This document shows positions 1 through 4,882 of a stretch of DNA of 24,331 bases, piece by piece. The notes below the pieces were generated by a model. The model worked only from the letters and a program-made list of their open reading frames with translations, ran no database searches and was not told where the DNA came from. Made by a program: the position numbers and the translations under genes. Positions within the stretch are counted from its first letter, which is position 1; each line of letters opens with the position of its first letter. This DNA is from a virus, in the IMG/VR virus record IMGVR_UViG_3300043543_000209, positions 1 through 24,331 of that record; one strand, given 5' to 3'.

Positions 1-385
1 CAGCCTGCTGGAACTCATCCAGCAGAAGGAGCCCATCCTCGGGAACCTCCCGGATGTTGGCACGATCAACCTCCGTGCCGTCCACCCACACGCGAATGTT
101 GTCGGGAGTGGGGATGAACGGCGGGCGGGCACGGACGATGACCAGTTTGTTGTTCTGGTCCTTGGCGGGCATGGGGATGCCCGCGAAGTCGGTCTCGCCC
201 CAAGTGGGCATCAGTACCTCCAGCAAGCCGAACGGCTTGCCAGAGGTGCGCGACATCTCCGCCGCCACGGTCTCCGCCACGGCCGACTTGCCCAGCCCGG
301 GCGCGCCGATGAGGTGGACAGAGACGCCGGCCCTGTAGAGGGCCGGAGCCGCGGCAGTGATCTGAGCCAAGTTCATAGGGTTCAT
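1..385 (-). CDS. MoxR-like AAA+ ATPase (partial, C-terminus outside window)
   Basis: The first 128 residues are visible and the gene runs off the left edge. A Walker A motif (GAPGLGKS, residues 27-34) and a Walker B motif (LLLLDE, residues 119-124, followed by FQQA) define a P-loop AAA+ ATPase. The spacing, and the stretch between the motifs that mentions tryptophan-glycine-glutamate and a long basic-to-proline segment, fit MoxR/CoxD-type ATPases, which often work with von Willebrand factor A proteins as chaperones that remodel or activate protein complexes. The partner gene would lie beyond position 1 and cannot be checked here. The start at 385 has GGAG seven bases upstream; an in-frame ATG at 376 is an alternative. 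It is the last visible gene of a minus-strand group with the pentapeptide and Csx16-like genes. The ATPase call is firm; the MoxR subfamily and any role are inference. Confidence 0.82.
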   Translation of the reverse strand, partial: MNPMNLAQITAAAPALYRAGVSVHLIGAPGLGKSAVAETVAAEMSRTSGKPFGLLEVLMPTWGETDFAGIPMPAKDQNNKLVIVRARPPFIPTPDNIRVWVDGTEVDRANIREVPEDGLLLLDEFQQA

Positions 386-407
386 CGGTTACTCCACAAT
401 CATCTCA

Positions 408-968
408 TTACGGAACCGCCCCAGCCCGGACCGCGTAGCGGCGCCAGACACGGCCCAGCTTGGCCTGGTAGATCGTGGCACCAGCCAGGCTGGCGCCGGT
501 CAGGTCGGCGCCAAGCAGGTTGGCGCCACGCAGGCCCGCCGCCGTCATGTTGGCGCCGGTCAGGTCGGCGCCCTGGAAGGCCGTGTCGTAGAGCACGGCC
601 CCCACCAGATTGGCGCCGCGAAAGTTGGCGCCACGGGCGTCGGCCGCATGAATCCGAGCGCCAACCAAGTTGGCGCCGGTCAGGTCGGCGCCGCGAAGAT
701 CGGCGCCGTATAGGCTGGCGCCGACCAACGAGGCGCCACTCAGATCGGCGTGGCTCAGGTTGACGTAGCGGAAATTTCCGCCACTCAAATTGGCGCCGAC
801 CAACGAGGCGCCACTCAGATCGGCGTGGCTCACGTCCACGCCGGCCGCCAGCGCGGCCAGCACCGCCCGGCCCAGCAGGACGCCGTAATCGGCCCCCGGC
901 TGGGCATCAACCTGGGCAGTGTAAAACACATCGCCCGCCCTCGCTTTCAGAGCGATCTCCTTCATCAT
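408..968 (-). CDS. Pentapeptide-repeat protein, 186 aa
   Basis: From about residue 45 nearly the whole protein is built of A(D/N)LxG pentapeptides (ADLSG, ADLRG, ADLTG, ANLVG), the signature of the right-handed quadrilateral beta-helix. The N-terminal 45 residues form a short non-repeat cap (KARAGDVFYTAQVD... then an Ala-rich helix), a plan seen in many phage pentapeptide proteins and also in the second pentapeptide gene of this window. Characterised members such as Qnr and MfpA mimic DNA and bind gyrase; whether this one does is unknown. The start is ATG 968 or the adjacent ATG 965, both served by GGGAG just upstream; a longer open frame to 1031 lacks support. The gene ends 22 bases before the ATPase start, so the two are probably co-transcribed. 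An internal duplication of five pentapeptides is described separately. Confidence 0.9.
   Translation of the reverse strand: MMKEIALKARAGDVFYTAQVDAQPGADYGVLLGRAVLAALAAGVDVSHADLSGASLVGANLSGGNFRYVNLSHADLSGASLVGASLYGADLRGADLTGANLVGARIHAADARGANFRGANLVGAVLYDTAFQGADLTGANMTAAGLRGANLLGADLTGASLAGATIYQAKLGRVWRRYAVRAGAVP
716..832 (-). repeat. 42-bp exact direct repeat, 75-bp offset, inside pentapeptide gene
   Basis: Positions 716-757 and 791-832 are identical, 75 bases apart, which equals 25 codons or five pentapeptides. Identity at the nucleotide level points to recent tandem duplication of one coil of the beta-helix by slippage or recombination. Confidence 0.85.
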
Positions 969-1065
969 ACTTCTCCCGTAGTTGGTCGTGGGGGGCAGGT
1001 TCCCCCGCCCCCTGCCAAGGCTTCTAACCAACCGCCCCGGCCCGGACCGCGAGCGGCTGCCTCTG

Positions 1066-1347
1066 TCAGCCGACCACCGTGACCTTGTACGTCACGGGGC
1101 GGCCGGCGCGTGCCGCGACCTCGTCGGCGTCGAGGTCGCGGCCCCTGTCCTCCGGACGGAGGGCCAGCGGCACCTCCGTCACGCTGGCGGCCAGCGCCGC
1201 CAGGTGGAGGGGCAGCACGCCGATCACGTGCTGCCCGCGCACGTCCTCGGGCGAGGCGTGCGCGATAACGCGGGCGTCGGGGGGGATCAGCCCCTCCCGA
1301 CGCAGATATGCCACGAGCCCCTCGTGGCGGGTGACAACCACGGTCAT
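1066..1347 (-). CDS. csx16: Csx16-like CRISPR-associated protein; candidate viral ring nuclease / anti-CRISPR
   Basis: The 93-residue product matches the Csx16 (VVA1548) family along its length as I remember it: an N-terminal beta strand ending in VTRH with Gly two residues on (residues 5-10), a central His30, the block VIGVLPLHLAA (41-51), and the segment EDRGRDL followed by D-A-D-E-V (66-76), ending in a Y-K-V strand. Csx16 is an accessory protein of type III CRISPR loci, and it has been proposed to be a ring nuclease that destroys cyclic oligoadenylate second messengers. No cas gene or CRISPR array is visible, and the neighbours are phage genes, so a counter-defence role like that of AcrIII-1 is the natural inference. 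Start at ATG 1347 has GAGGAGG nine bases upstream; the longer frame to 1398 overlaps the preceding gene. Recognition is from memory of the family, not a search. Confidence 0.72.
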   Translation of the reverse strand: MTVVVTRHEGLVAYLRREGLIPPDARVIAHASPEDVRGQHVIGVLPLHLAALAASVTEVPLALRPEDRGRDLDADEVAARAGRPVTYKVTVVG

Positions 1348-1364
1348 ACGGTTTCCTCCTCTCA

Positions 1365-1631
1365 TTAGCGGTTTCGGATCGCCACCGCCCAGCGCCATCC
1401 GGCGCTGGTGCGGTAGGCCACTTCGCGCGGCCTGTCGCTGTACGACAACAGGCCGTCCGACATGTCTCGCCAGATCGCCTCGGTCGCGGCGTCACAAGAT
1501 TTGTGACCCCACGACCACACACGCTCTCCCGGGCGAATCAGGTCGGCCTTGTCGGTCTCGCCGTAGGCATTGAAGGCCACGAGACCTTCGTGCCACGGCT
1601 GTTGGTCGAGTTGCTTGAAAAACTCGTTCAC
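1365..1631 (-). CDS. Hypothetical protein, 88 aa, upstream partner of the Csx16-like gene
   Basis: I do not recognise this family. The product is small, soluble and tryptophan-rich (PWHEG, RVWSWGHKSCD, AIWRD, AGWRWAVAI), with no membrane segment or signal peptide. A single Cys follows His-Lys-Ser near residue 46. It starts with GTG at 1631, with a near-perfect AGGAGG six to seven bases upstream, and ends 17 bases before the Csx16-like start, so the two are almost certainly translated from one message. It is the first gene after the minus-strand promoter near 1763-1791. Position next to a candidate anti-CRISPR makes it a candidate accessory or counter-defence protein, but nothing in its sequence demonstrates a function. 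Confidence 0.75.
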   Translation of the reverse strand: MNEFFKQLDQQPWHEGLVAFNAYGETDKADLIRPGERVWSWGHKSCDAATEAIWRDMSDGLLSYSDRPREVAYRTSAGWRWAVAIRNR

Positions 1632-1725
1632 TTTTTTCCTCCTTTTACATGCACGTTTTACACGCGCCCCCGCACGCCCGTGCTACGCTGCGCGTGCCCC
1701 GCGCCCTACACACCGTTACCCCCGT

Positions 1726-1750
1726 GCTACGCCACATGCGTGTGCGTAGC
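1726..1750 (-). other. Hairpin near the 5' end of the left-operon leader
   Basis: GCTACGC (1726-1732) and GCGTAGC (1744-1750) form a perfect 7-bp stem with an 11-base loop. It begins only a few bases downstream of the transcription start expected from the promoter at 1763-1791, so it would cap the leader RNA of about 125 bases. A role in message stability or leader control is possible but not shown. Confidence 0.5.
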
Positions 1751-1762
1751 GCGGCAGGTATG

Positions 1763-1791
1763 AGAATAGCGCAAGCCGGCTCAAGTGTCTA
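1763..1791 (-). promoter_or_regulatory. Sigma70-type promoter for the left minus-strand operon
   Basis: On the minus strand TAGACA (1786-1791; five of six matches to the -35 consensus) is followed after exactly 17 bases by TATTCT (1763-1768; four of six matches to the -10). Transcription would begin near 1756 and run into the 88-residue protein, the Csx16-like gene, the pentapeptide gene and the ATPase. The same -10 hexamer is found before the plus-strand tail operon at 4526. Confidence 0.55.
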
Positions 1792-2605
1792 GCTCGAATT
1801 TTAGTTTATACAATTTATTTTTGGAGCTTTACATGGGCATGCGAGAGAAAAAATTAAGGGGTTGATATTGTTGGGGTTTTTTGGTTGGGTGTTAAGGGTT
1901 TTGCGCAAATGTTGGCTTAAAAGGCACCCCTTTTTTAGGGGGTAGGGAAAATTTTCTATAAACACTTTGCGGAACATTTAACGAACATCGGACCCCCATA
2001 AAGGGGTGTGTTTAAAGAAAATCGTTGAAAAATCCTTGACACTCCTAACCGCCAGGTGGGGGGTCCTTTATTTATTTTATTAATAAAGATAGATAGATAG
2101 CCCTTGGCGACCCTGGCGTCGCTGCACCTGCATTGCCAAGAAGAAAAAATAAATTATTCACGGTTTTTTCCTGTTTTCATGCAGTTTTTGTAACGGATTC
2201 GGAACGAGCACTACACAAAATGATTTTTTTCCTTAACAAACACGAAATAATATTTCACAAAAAAGCAATAATATTTCAAGATTTCTGCGGTGCGGCGCTG
2301 AAGAAAAATCAGGATTAAATAATGGTCGAATTTTTTGTTTAACAAATGTTATTTTTTTCCTTAACAAGTTCGCGCTTTGTTCTATTTTCTTGTTAAGGAT
2401 TCGGAAAGGCATTGTTTAACAAACCGGGATTTTTCTGCGGTGCAGCATGTTAAGAAACCATATTTTTTCTTTATATTTTCACTTTTTGTTCCTTTACAGG
2501 GAACTGACAATTTATTTTTTTCTCTTGACAACATCACATTCAACAAAAAATAAACGGAATATGTTCTGCGTTGCAGCGTTGCGCTGCGTGCATAGCTACG
2601 GGCGT
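1792..2605. other. Gene-free AT-rich region with recurring motifs; origin/control-region candidate
   Basis: This stretch is far more AT-rich than the flanking genes and holds no convincing gene. It contains a G-run cluster on the plus strand (1858-1898); an inverted pair GGACCCCC (1990-1997) and GGGGGTCC (2059-2066) followed by a T-rich tract; a run of GATA steps near 2088-2100; five copies of TTAACAA (2233, 2339, 2361, 2416 and inverted at 2390); and three copies of a motif TTCTGCG(G/T)TGC(G/A)GC near 2283, 2433 and 2563. Low melting stability plus repeated short motifs, next to tandem repeats, is the usual look of a replication origin or a phage control region. No DnaA-box match was seen, so a phage-specific initiator would be needed. 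Confidence 0.45.
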
Positions 2606-2689
2606 ATGCCGCGCCGCGGCATCGTTATGCCGCATTGCGGCATCGTTATGCCGCAGTGCGGCACAGTGATGCCGCGCTGCAGCATACAC
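2606..2689. repeat. Four tandem 21-bp palindromic units
   Basis: Units begin at 2606, 2627, 2648 and 2669. The first three have arms ATGCCGC and GCGGCA(T) around a three-base centre, separated by CGTT or a variant; the fourth has one mismatch in the right arm. Repeated dyads at two-turn spacing would suit cooperative binding of a dimeric protein to one face of the DNA, and each unit can also fold as a hairpin. Confidence 0.75.
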
Positions 2690-2714
2690 CCGTGTTGTGG
2701 TATGCGGTTACCCC

Positions 2715-2988
2715 GCGCTGTCACAAGTAGGGTGGTTACAATTGTGTATTTGGGTGGGTTAGGCTTCGCGCAGGCTTAAAAAGCGAGCGCGCTGTCACAA
2801 GTAGGGTGATTACAATTGTGTATTTGGGTGGGTTAGGCTTCGCGCAGGCTTAAAAAGCGAGCGCGCTGTCACAAGTAGGGTGGTTACAATTGTGTATTTG
2901 GGTGGGTTAGGCTTCGCGCAGGCTTAAAAAGCGAGCGCGCTGTCACAAGTAGGGTGGGTTAGGCTTCGCGCAGGCTTAAAAAGCGAGT
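2715..2988. repeat. 74-bp tandem repeat, three full copies plus one 52-bp deleted copy
   Basis: Copies start at 2715, 2789, 2863 and 2937, all beginning GCGCTGTCACAAG. The first three are 74 bp and almost identical (one visible base change, GGTGG to GGTGA, in the second). The fourth lacks 22 bp lying between two GGGTGG copies, and decayed pieces (GTGCGCTATCAC at 2987 and 3077) follow. Each full unit contains the perfect 8-bp palindrome ACAATTGT, a -10-like TACAAT, and a GCTTAAAAAGC hairpin. Iterons of an origin, or an array of operators, are the main possibilities. No spacers are present, so it is not a CRISPR array. Confidence 0.85.
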
Positions 2989-3097
2989 GCGCTATCACAA
3001 CTCTGAAAGGCGAAAGCACGCGGCAAAGAGCGAGCAACAACCCTGGCGGCTGAGGGCTTAAAACCTTAAAAGATGGTGCGCTATCACGCTACGCGCT

Positions 3098-3168
3098 GTC
3101 ACGCGAAGCGTGACCGCCGCCCCGTAGGGCGGCGGCCGTTGATGACGCGGTCACATGACCGCGTCATC
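3098..3168 (-). terminator. Three consecutive hairpins at the 3' end of the second pentapeptide gene
   Basis: Reading leftward from the stop codon: GATGACGCGGTCA / TGACCGCGTCATC (3141-3168, 13-bp perfect arms, overlapping the stop), CCGCCGCCC / GGGCGGCGG (3114-3135, 4-base loop) and GTCACGC / GCGTGAC (3098-3114, GAA loop). Together they should block read-through or protect the message end. No T-tract follows, so classical intrinsic termination is not certain. Confidence 0.5.
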
Positions 3169-3537
3169 GTCGAAATCCGCGGCGCCGATGTTGACGGCGC
3201 CATCGAATTTGGCGCCGGTCAAATCGGCGCCGCGGAAGTCGGCGCCGAACACGTCGGCGCCGCGGAGATCCGCGCCGCGGAGATCCGCGGCGCGGAAGTT
3301 GGCGCATTTGAGAATAGCGCCACGCAGATCCGCGGCGCGGAGATCCGCGGCGCGGAAGTCGACCCACGAAAGGTTGCACCCCCGCAGGTCGGCGGCACGC
3401 AAGCCGTCCTTCAGTGCCTGAAGGACGGCCTTGGTGTAAACGGCGCGGATGTCCGCGCCGTCATTGTCGTCGACGTCGACGCTGGCCACGTGCTTCACGT
3501 GGCCGTTGACGTCCCTGATGTCGATGTCGATGAGCAC
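3151..3537 (-). CDS. Pentapeptide-repeat protein, 128 aa
   Basis: Residues from about 46 onward are A(D/N)LRG and ADFRG pentapeptides, a short beta-helix of about four coils, ending in an acidic tail (DFDDDAVM). The N-terminal cap (LIDIDIRDVNGHVKHVASVDVDDND, then a helix ending KDGL) follows the same plan as the 186-residue pentapeptide protein at 408-968, so the two are probably distant paralogues. The start is GTG 3537 with GAGGAGG upstream. The DNA is unusual: besides GGCGCC repeated through the pentapeptides it contains long perfect hairpins, including 11-bp arms at 3404-3428, 10-bp arms at 3440-3461 and 9-bp arms at 3484-3504. DNA mimicry or gyrase protection is known for the fold, but nothing here shows it. 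Confidence 0.85.
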   Translation of the reverse strand: MLIDIDIRDVNGHVKHVASVDVDDNDGADIRAVYTKAVLQALKDGLRAADLRGCNLSWVDFRAADLRAADLRGAILKCANFRAADLRGADLRGADVFGADFRGADLTGAKFDGAVNIGAADFDDDAVM

Positions 3538-3557
3538 GTTTCCCTCCTCAGAGAAAG

Positions 3558-3579
3558 CCGCCGCCCCGTAGGGCGGCGG
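3558..3579. repeat. Second copy of a 22-bp hairpin, identical to 3114-3135
   Basis: CCGCCGCCC, CGTA, GGGCGGCGG is repeated exactly at 3114-3135 and 3558-3579. The second copy sits between the RBS of the pentapeptide gene and the stop of the Ala-rich gene. The two copies bracket the pentapeptide gene, as a small mobile hairpin element or a shared processing or termination signal might. Confidence 0.8.
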
Positions 3580-3591
3580 TCTGGTTGTGAG

Positions 3592-4098
3592 TTACCGGCG
3601 GGCCGCCGCGTAGGCGGCCCGGATTGCGGCCGGTTCATCGGCGAGCTCCATGAGCTCGCCGATAAGCTTGTTGTGGGGGAGGCCGACGCTATCGAGAGCG
3701 CCGGCAAGTCGTCTCCACTTGGCGACACGGCCAACGACGACGAGCGTATCGCCATCGGCCTCGCTGTTGGCAAGCACCTTGCTCTCGCTGACCCCCGCCT
3801 TTTGAGCGAGGTCACTGACTTCGTTCCAGCAGGGAGTAGCCTTCACGGCCGCCGCGAAGGCGGCCGCAAAGGCCGCGCGCAAGGCGCGCTCGGCCTCACT
3901 GAGCACCTCGCCCCGAGCGGGGCGAGGCAGCAGCTTGCTGATGTCGGCCTTAAGCTCGGCCAACCTGTTAGCGAACTCGGGAACGTTGTCCACGTTCCCG
4001 AGCCGGTTGCTAACGACCTCGGACACGGCCGCGGCCAGAGCCGCGGCCGAGCGGCTCTCGCGGAAATCCGCGATAGCCGCAGATAGCATGTTGCTCAT
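3592..4098 (-). CDS. Hypothetical Ala-rich protein, 168 aa, encoded by hairpin-dense DNA
   Basis: I do not recognise this protein. It is alpha-helical and Ala/Glu/Arg-rich (SAAALAAAVSEVV, AERALRAAFAAAFAAAVKA, AAIRAAYAAARR), with a possible HTH-like segment (VSDLAQKAGVSESKVL) about two thirds along; no membrane segment is seen. ATG 4098 has GGAG ten bases upstream, but a GAGGAG touches it, so ATG 4089 (GAGGAG nine bases upstream) is an equal alternative. Its coding DNA contains at least eight strong hairpins with arms of 7-12 bp and loops of 2-5 bases, so codon choice appears constrained by base pairing. Helical runs of Ala and Arg codons (GCC/GGC-type) may partly result from this constraint. 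It could instead be a structured RNA gene with a fortuitous frame; the RBS and long frame favour coding. Confidence 0.6.
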   Translation of the reverse strand: MSNMLSAAIADFRESRSAAALAAAVSEVVSNRLGNVDNVPEFANRLAELKADISKLLPRPARGEVLSEAERALRAAFAAAFAAAVKATPCWNEVSDLAQKAGVSESKVLANSEADGDTLVVVGRVAKWRRLAGALDSVGLPHNKLIGELMELADEPAAIRAAYAAARR

Positions 4099-4139
4099 CT
4101 CCTCTTGTCTCCTTCTGCGCGGCACGCCCCTTGCGTGCC

Positions 4140-4320
4140 TGCCCGCACCCATTGTGCCGGTATGCTCACGCTACGAGTTGGCGCGCTATGGAGTGGCGCG
4201 CGTGAGTGTAGACGTTAATTTGGTCATTATTTTTTGGCATTATTTTTGACGTGGATATGGAAATGGACCCCCATCCCCGATTGGACTTGGGGGGTGGGGG
4301 TCCTTGGCCCCTCGGGACCG
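4140..4320. other. Gene-free spacer upstream of the Ala-rich gene
   Basis: This spacer lies between the divergent minus-strand and plus-strand units. It contains CTCACGC...GCGTGAG and two GCGCGC palindromes (4165-4207), an AT-rich stretch (4213-4255) in which a minus-strand promoter for the Ala-rich and pentapeptide genes would be expected but no good hexamer pair was found, and the long hairpin at 4265-4303. Confidence 0.4.
4265..4303. other. 14-bp stem-loop in the divergent spacer
   Basis: GGACCCCCATCCCC pairs with GGGGGTGGGGGTCC over 14 bp with one G-T wobble and an 11-base loop. No T-tract follows on either strand and it lies between divergent units, so it is not an obvious terminator. 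The GGACCCCC/GGGGGTCC arms recur at 1990 and 2059 in the AT-rich region. Confidence 0.65.
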
Positions 4321-4500
4321 CCTTAAACACCAAACCCCCAAACCACCCAACCCTACACACAGCACGCCTAACCCCCCAAACCACCCAACCCTACACACAG
4401 CACGCCTAACCCCCCCCTAACCCCAAACCCCCCTAACCCCCCCTAACCCCAAACCCCCCTAACCCCCCAAACCACCCACCCCTAACCCCCCTAACCTCCC
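4321..4500. repeat. C-rich telomere-like repeat tract (G-rich on the minus strand)
   Basis: About 180 bases almost devoid of G and poor in T. It starts with two copies of a 38-bp unit (offset 4340 to 4378) containing AAACCACCCAACCCTACAC, then degenerates into repeats of CCCCTAACCCCAAACCCCCC. The minus strand reads as GGGGTTAGGGGG and TTTGGGG repeats, a strong G-quadruplex candidate; the plus strand could form an i-motif. It lies directly upstream of the tail-operon promoter. No gene is present. Confidence 0.85.
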
Positions 4501-4502
4501 TC

Positions 4503-4531
4503 TTCCCACACGCCCCTTCCTGGCGTATTCT
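4503..4531 (+). promoter_or_regulatory. Promoter of the tail operon, probably giving a leaderless message
   Basis: TTCCCA (4503-4508; four of six -35 matches), a 17-base spacer and TATTCT (4526-4531) stand upstream of ATG 4538. The start codon lies six bases after the -10, where transcription itself should begin, and no Shine-Dalgarno sequence is present. A leaderless transcript is therefore the simplest reading. Confidence 0.5.
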
Positions 4532-4537
4532 GCGCGT

Positions 4538-4882
4538 ATGAGCGTGGCCTTCAGGCATATCAGGGGGTCGTCCCTCTCTTTAACCTTGACGGCCGTGGCC
4601 GATGAGGGACTCCCCCCGCTTCTCGAACCCGGGGACACGATCACTGCCTGGATAACCGACCAGAACGGCTCCTGGCGTGGCACGATGCATGTGGAGCCGA
4701 GGTTCGGGCCGCAGGAGCTGGTGCTGTGGGTGCATCCGTCGGAGCAGGCTGACTGGCCTTCCGGGCGGTTGCTGGTCCAGGTGGAGTTCTCCAAACCCGA
4801 GCGACCGGGACGCGCCCCCATGGTCCTCGTGTCGGGGCCGCCCATTGTGCTCGATGTTCTTCCAGGACGGAGGGGCATGTGA
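4538..4882 (+). CDS. Small tail-associated beta-sandwich-like protein, 114 aa
   Basis: The protein has alternating strands of the type found in small phage fibre or baseplate proteins: RGSSLSLTLTAVADEGLPPLL, then DTITAWITDQ, LVLWVHPSEQADWPSGRLLVQVEF and a closing VSGPPIVLDVLP. The N-terminal pattern (S-L-x-L-T followed by a D/G-rich turn and T-I-T-A) resembles the 128-residue protein at 8034-8420, so the two may share a fold. It has no signal peptide or membrane segment. Its ATG lacks an RBS and sits just after a -10 box. Its last codon ATG and stop TGA overlap the GTG start of the collagen-like spike, so the two are translationally coupled. A structural or adaptor role in the tail-fibre complex is inferred from context. 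Confidence 0.75.
   Translation: MSVAFRHIRGSSLSLTLTAVADEGLPPLLEPGDTITAWITDQNGSWRGTMHVEPRFGPQELVLWVHPSEQADWPSGRLLVQVEFSKPERPGRAPMVLVSGPPIVLDVLPGRRGM

Larger units (their letters stand above)
3098..4139. repeat. Array of about 18 short perfect or near-perfect hairpins
   Basis: Arms of nine or more perfect base pairs with loops of five or fewer bases: 3114-3135, 3141-3168, 3404-3428 (CCGTCCTTCAG arms, TGC loop), 3440-3461 (ACGGCGCGGA), 3484-3504 (GGCCACGTG), 3558-3579, 3599-3621 (CGGGCCGCC), 3637-3663 (ATCGGCGAGCTC, CAT loop), 3906-3927 (CCTCGCCCC), 3976-4002 (CTCGGGAACGT) and 4026-4049 (CGGCCGCGGC). The stem at 3976-4002 is extended by an outer pair GTTAGC/GCTAAC (3967-4014). Others: 3098-3114, 3191-3222 (one bulge), 3846-3866, 3871-3895 (bulge), 4051-4080 (13 of 14 pairs) and 4121-4139. 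They run through both coding regions and the spaces between them. Confidence 0.85.

Noticed and set aside
2036-2041. TTGACA as a -35 element
   Set aside because: No acceptable -10 lies 16-18 bases downstream; the position is occupied by a G-run.
2133-2318. 61-codon open frame in the AT-rich region
   Set aside because: Composition is that of the surrounding AT-rich non-coding DNA (Phe/Lys/Ile runs), and no RBS is present.
2447-2779. Open frame of 110 codons across the 21-bp repeats
   Set aside because: It is built from AT-rich sequence and repeat DNA, has no RBS and no coherent protein pattern; the 21-bp period makes the frame open by chance.
2715-2988. CRISPR array
   Set aside because: The repeats are directly adjacent with no unique spacers and each unit is 74 bp.
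3073-4086. 337-codon plus-strand open frame
   Set aside because: It is antisense to the pentapeptide and Ala-rich genes, which have RBSs and recognisable sequence; symmetry of GGCGCC and the hairpins keeps the opposite frame open.
4265-4303. Intrinsic terminator
   Set aside because: No T-tract on either strand and it lies between divergent, not convergent, units.
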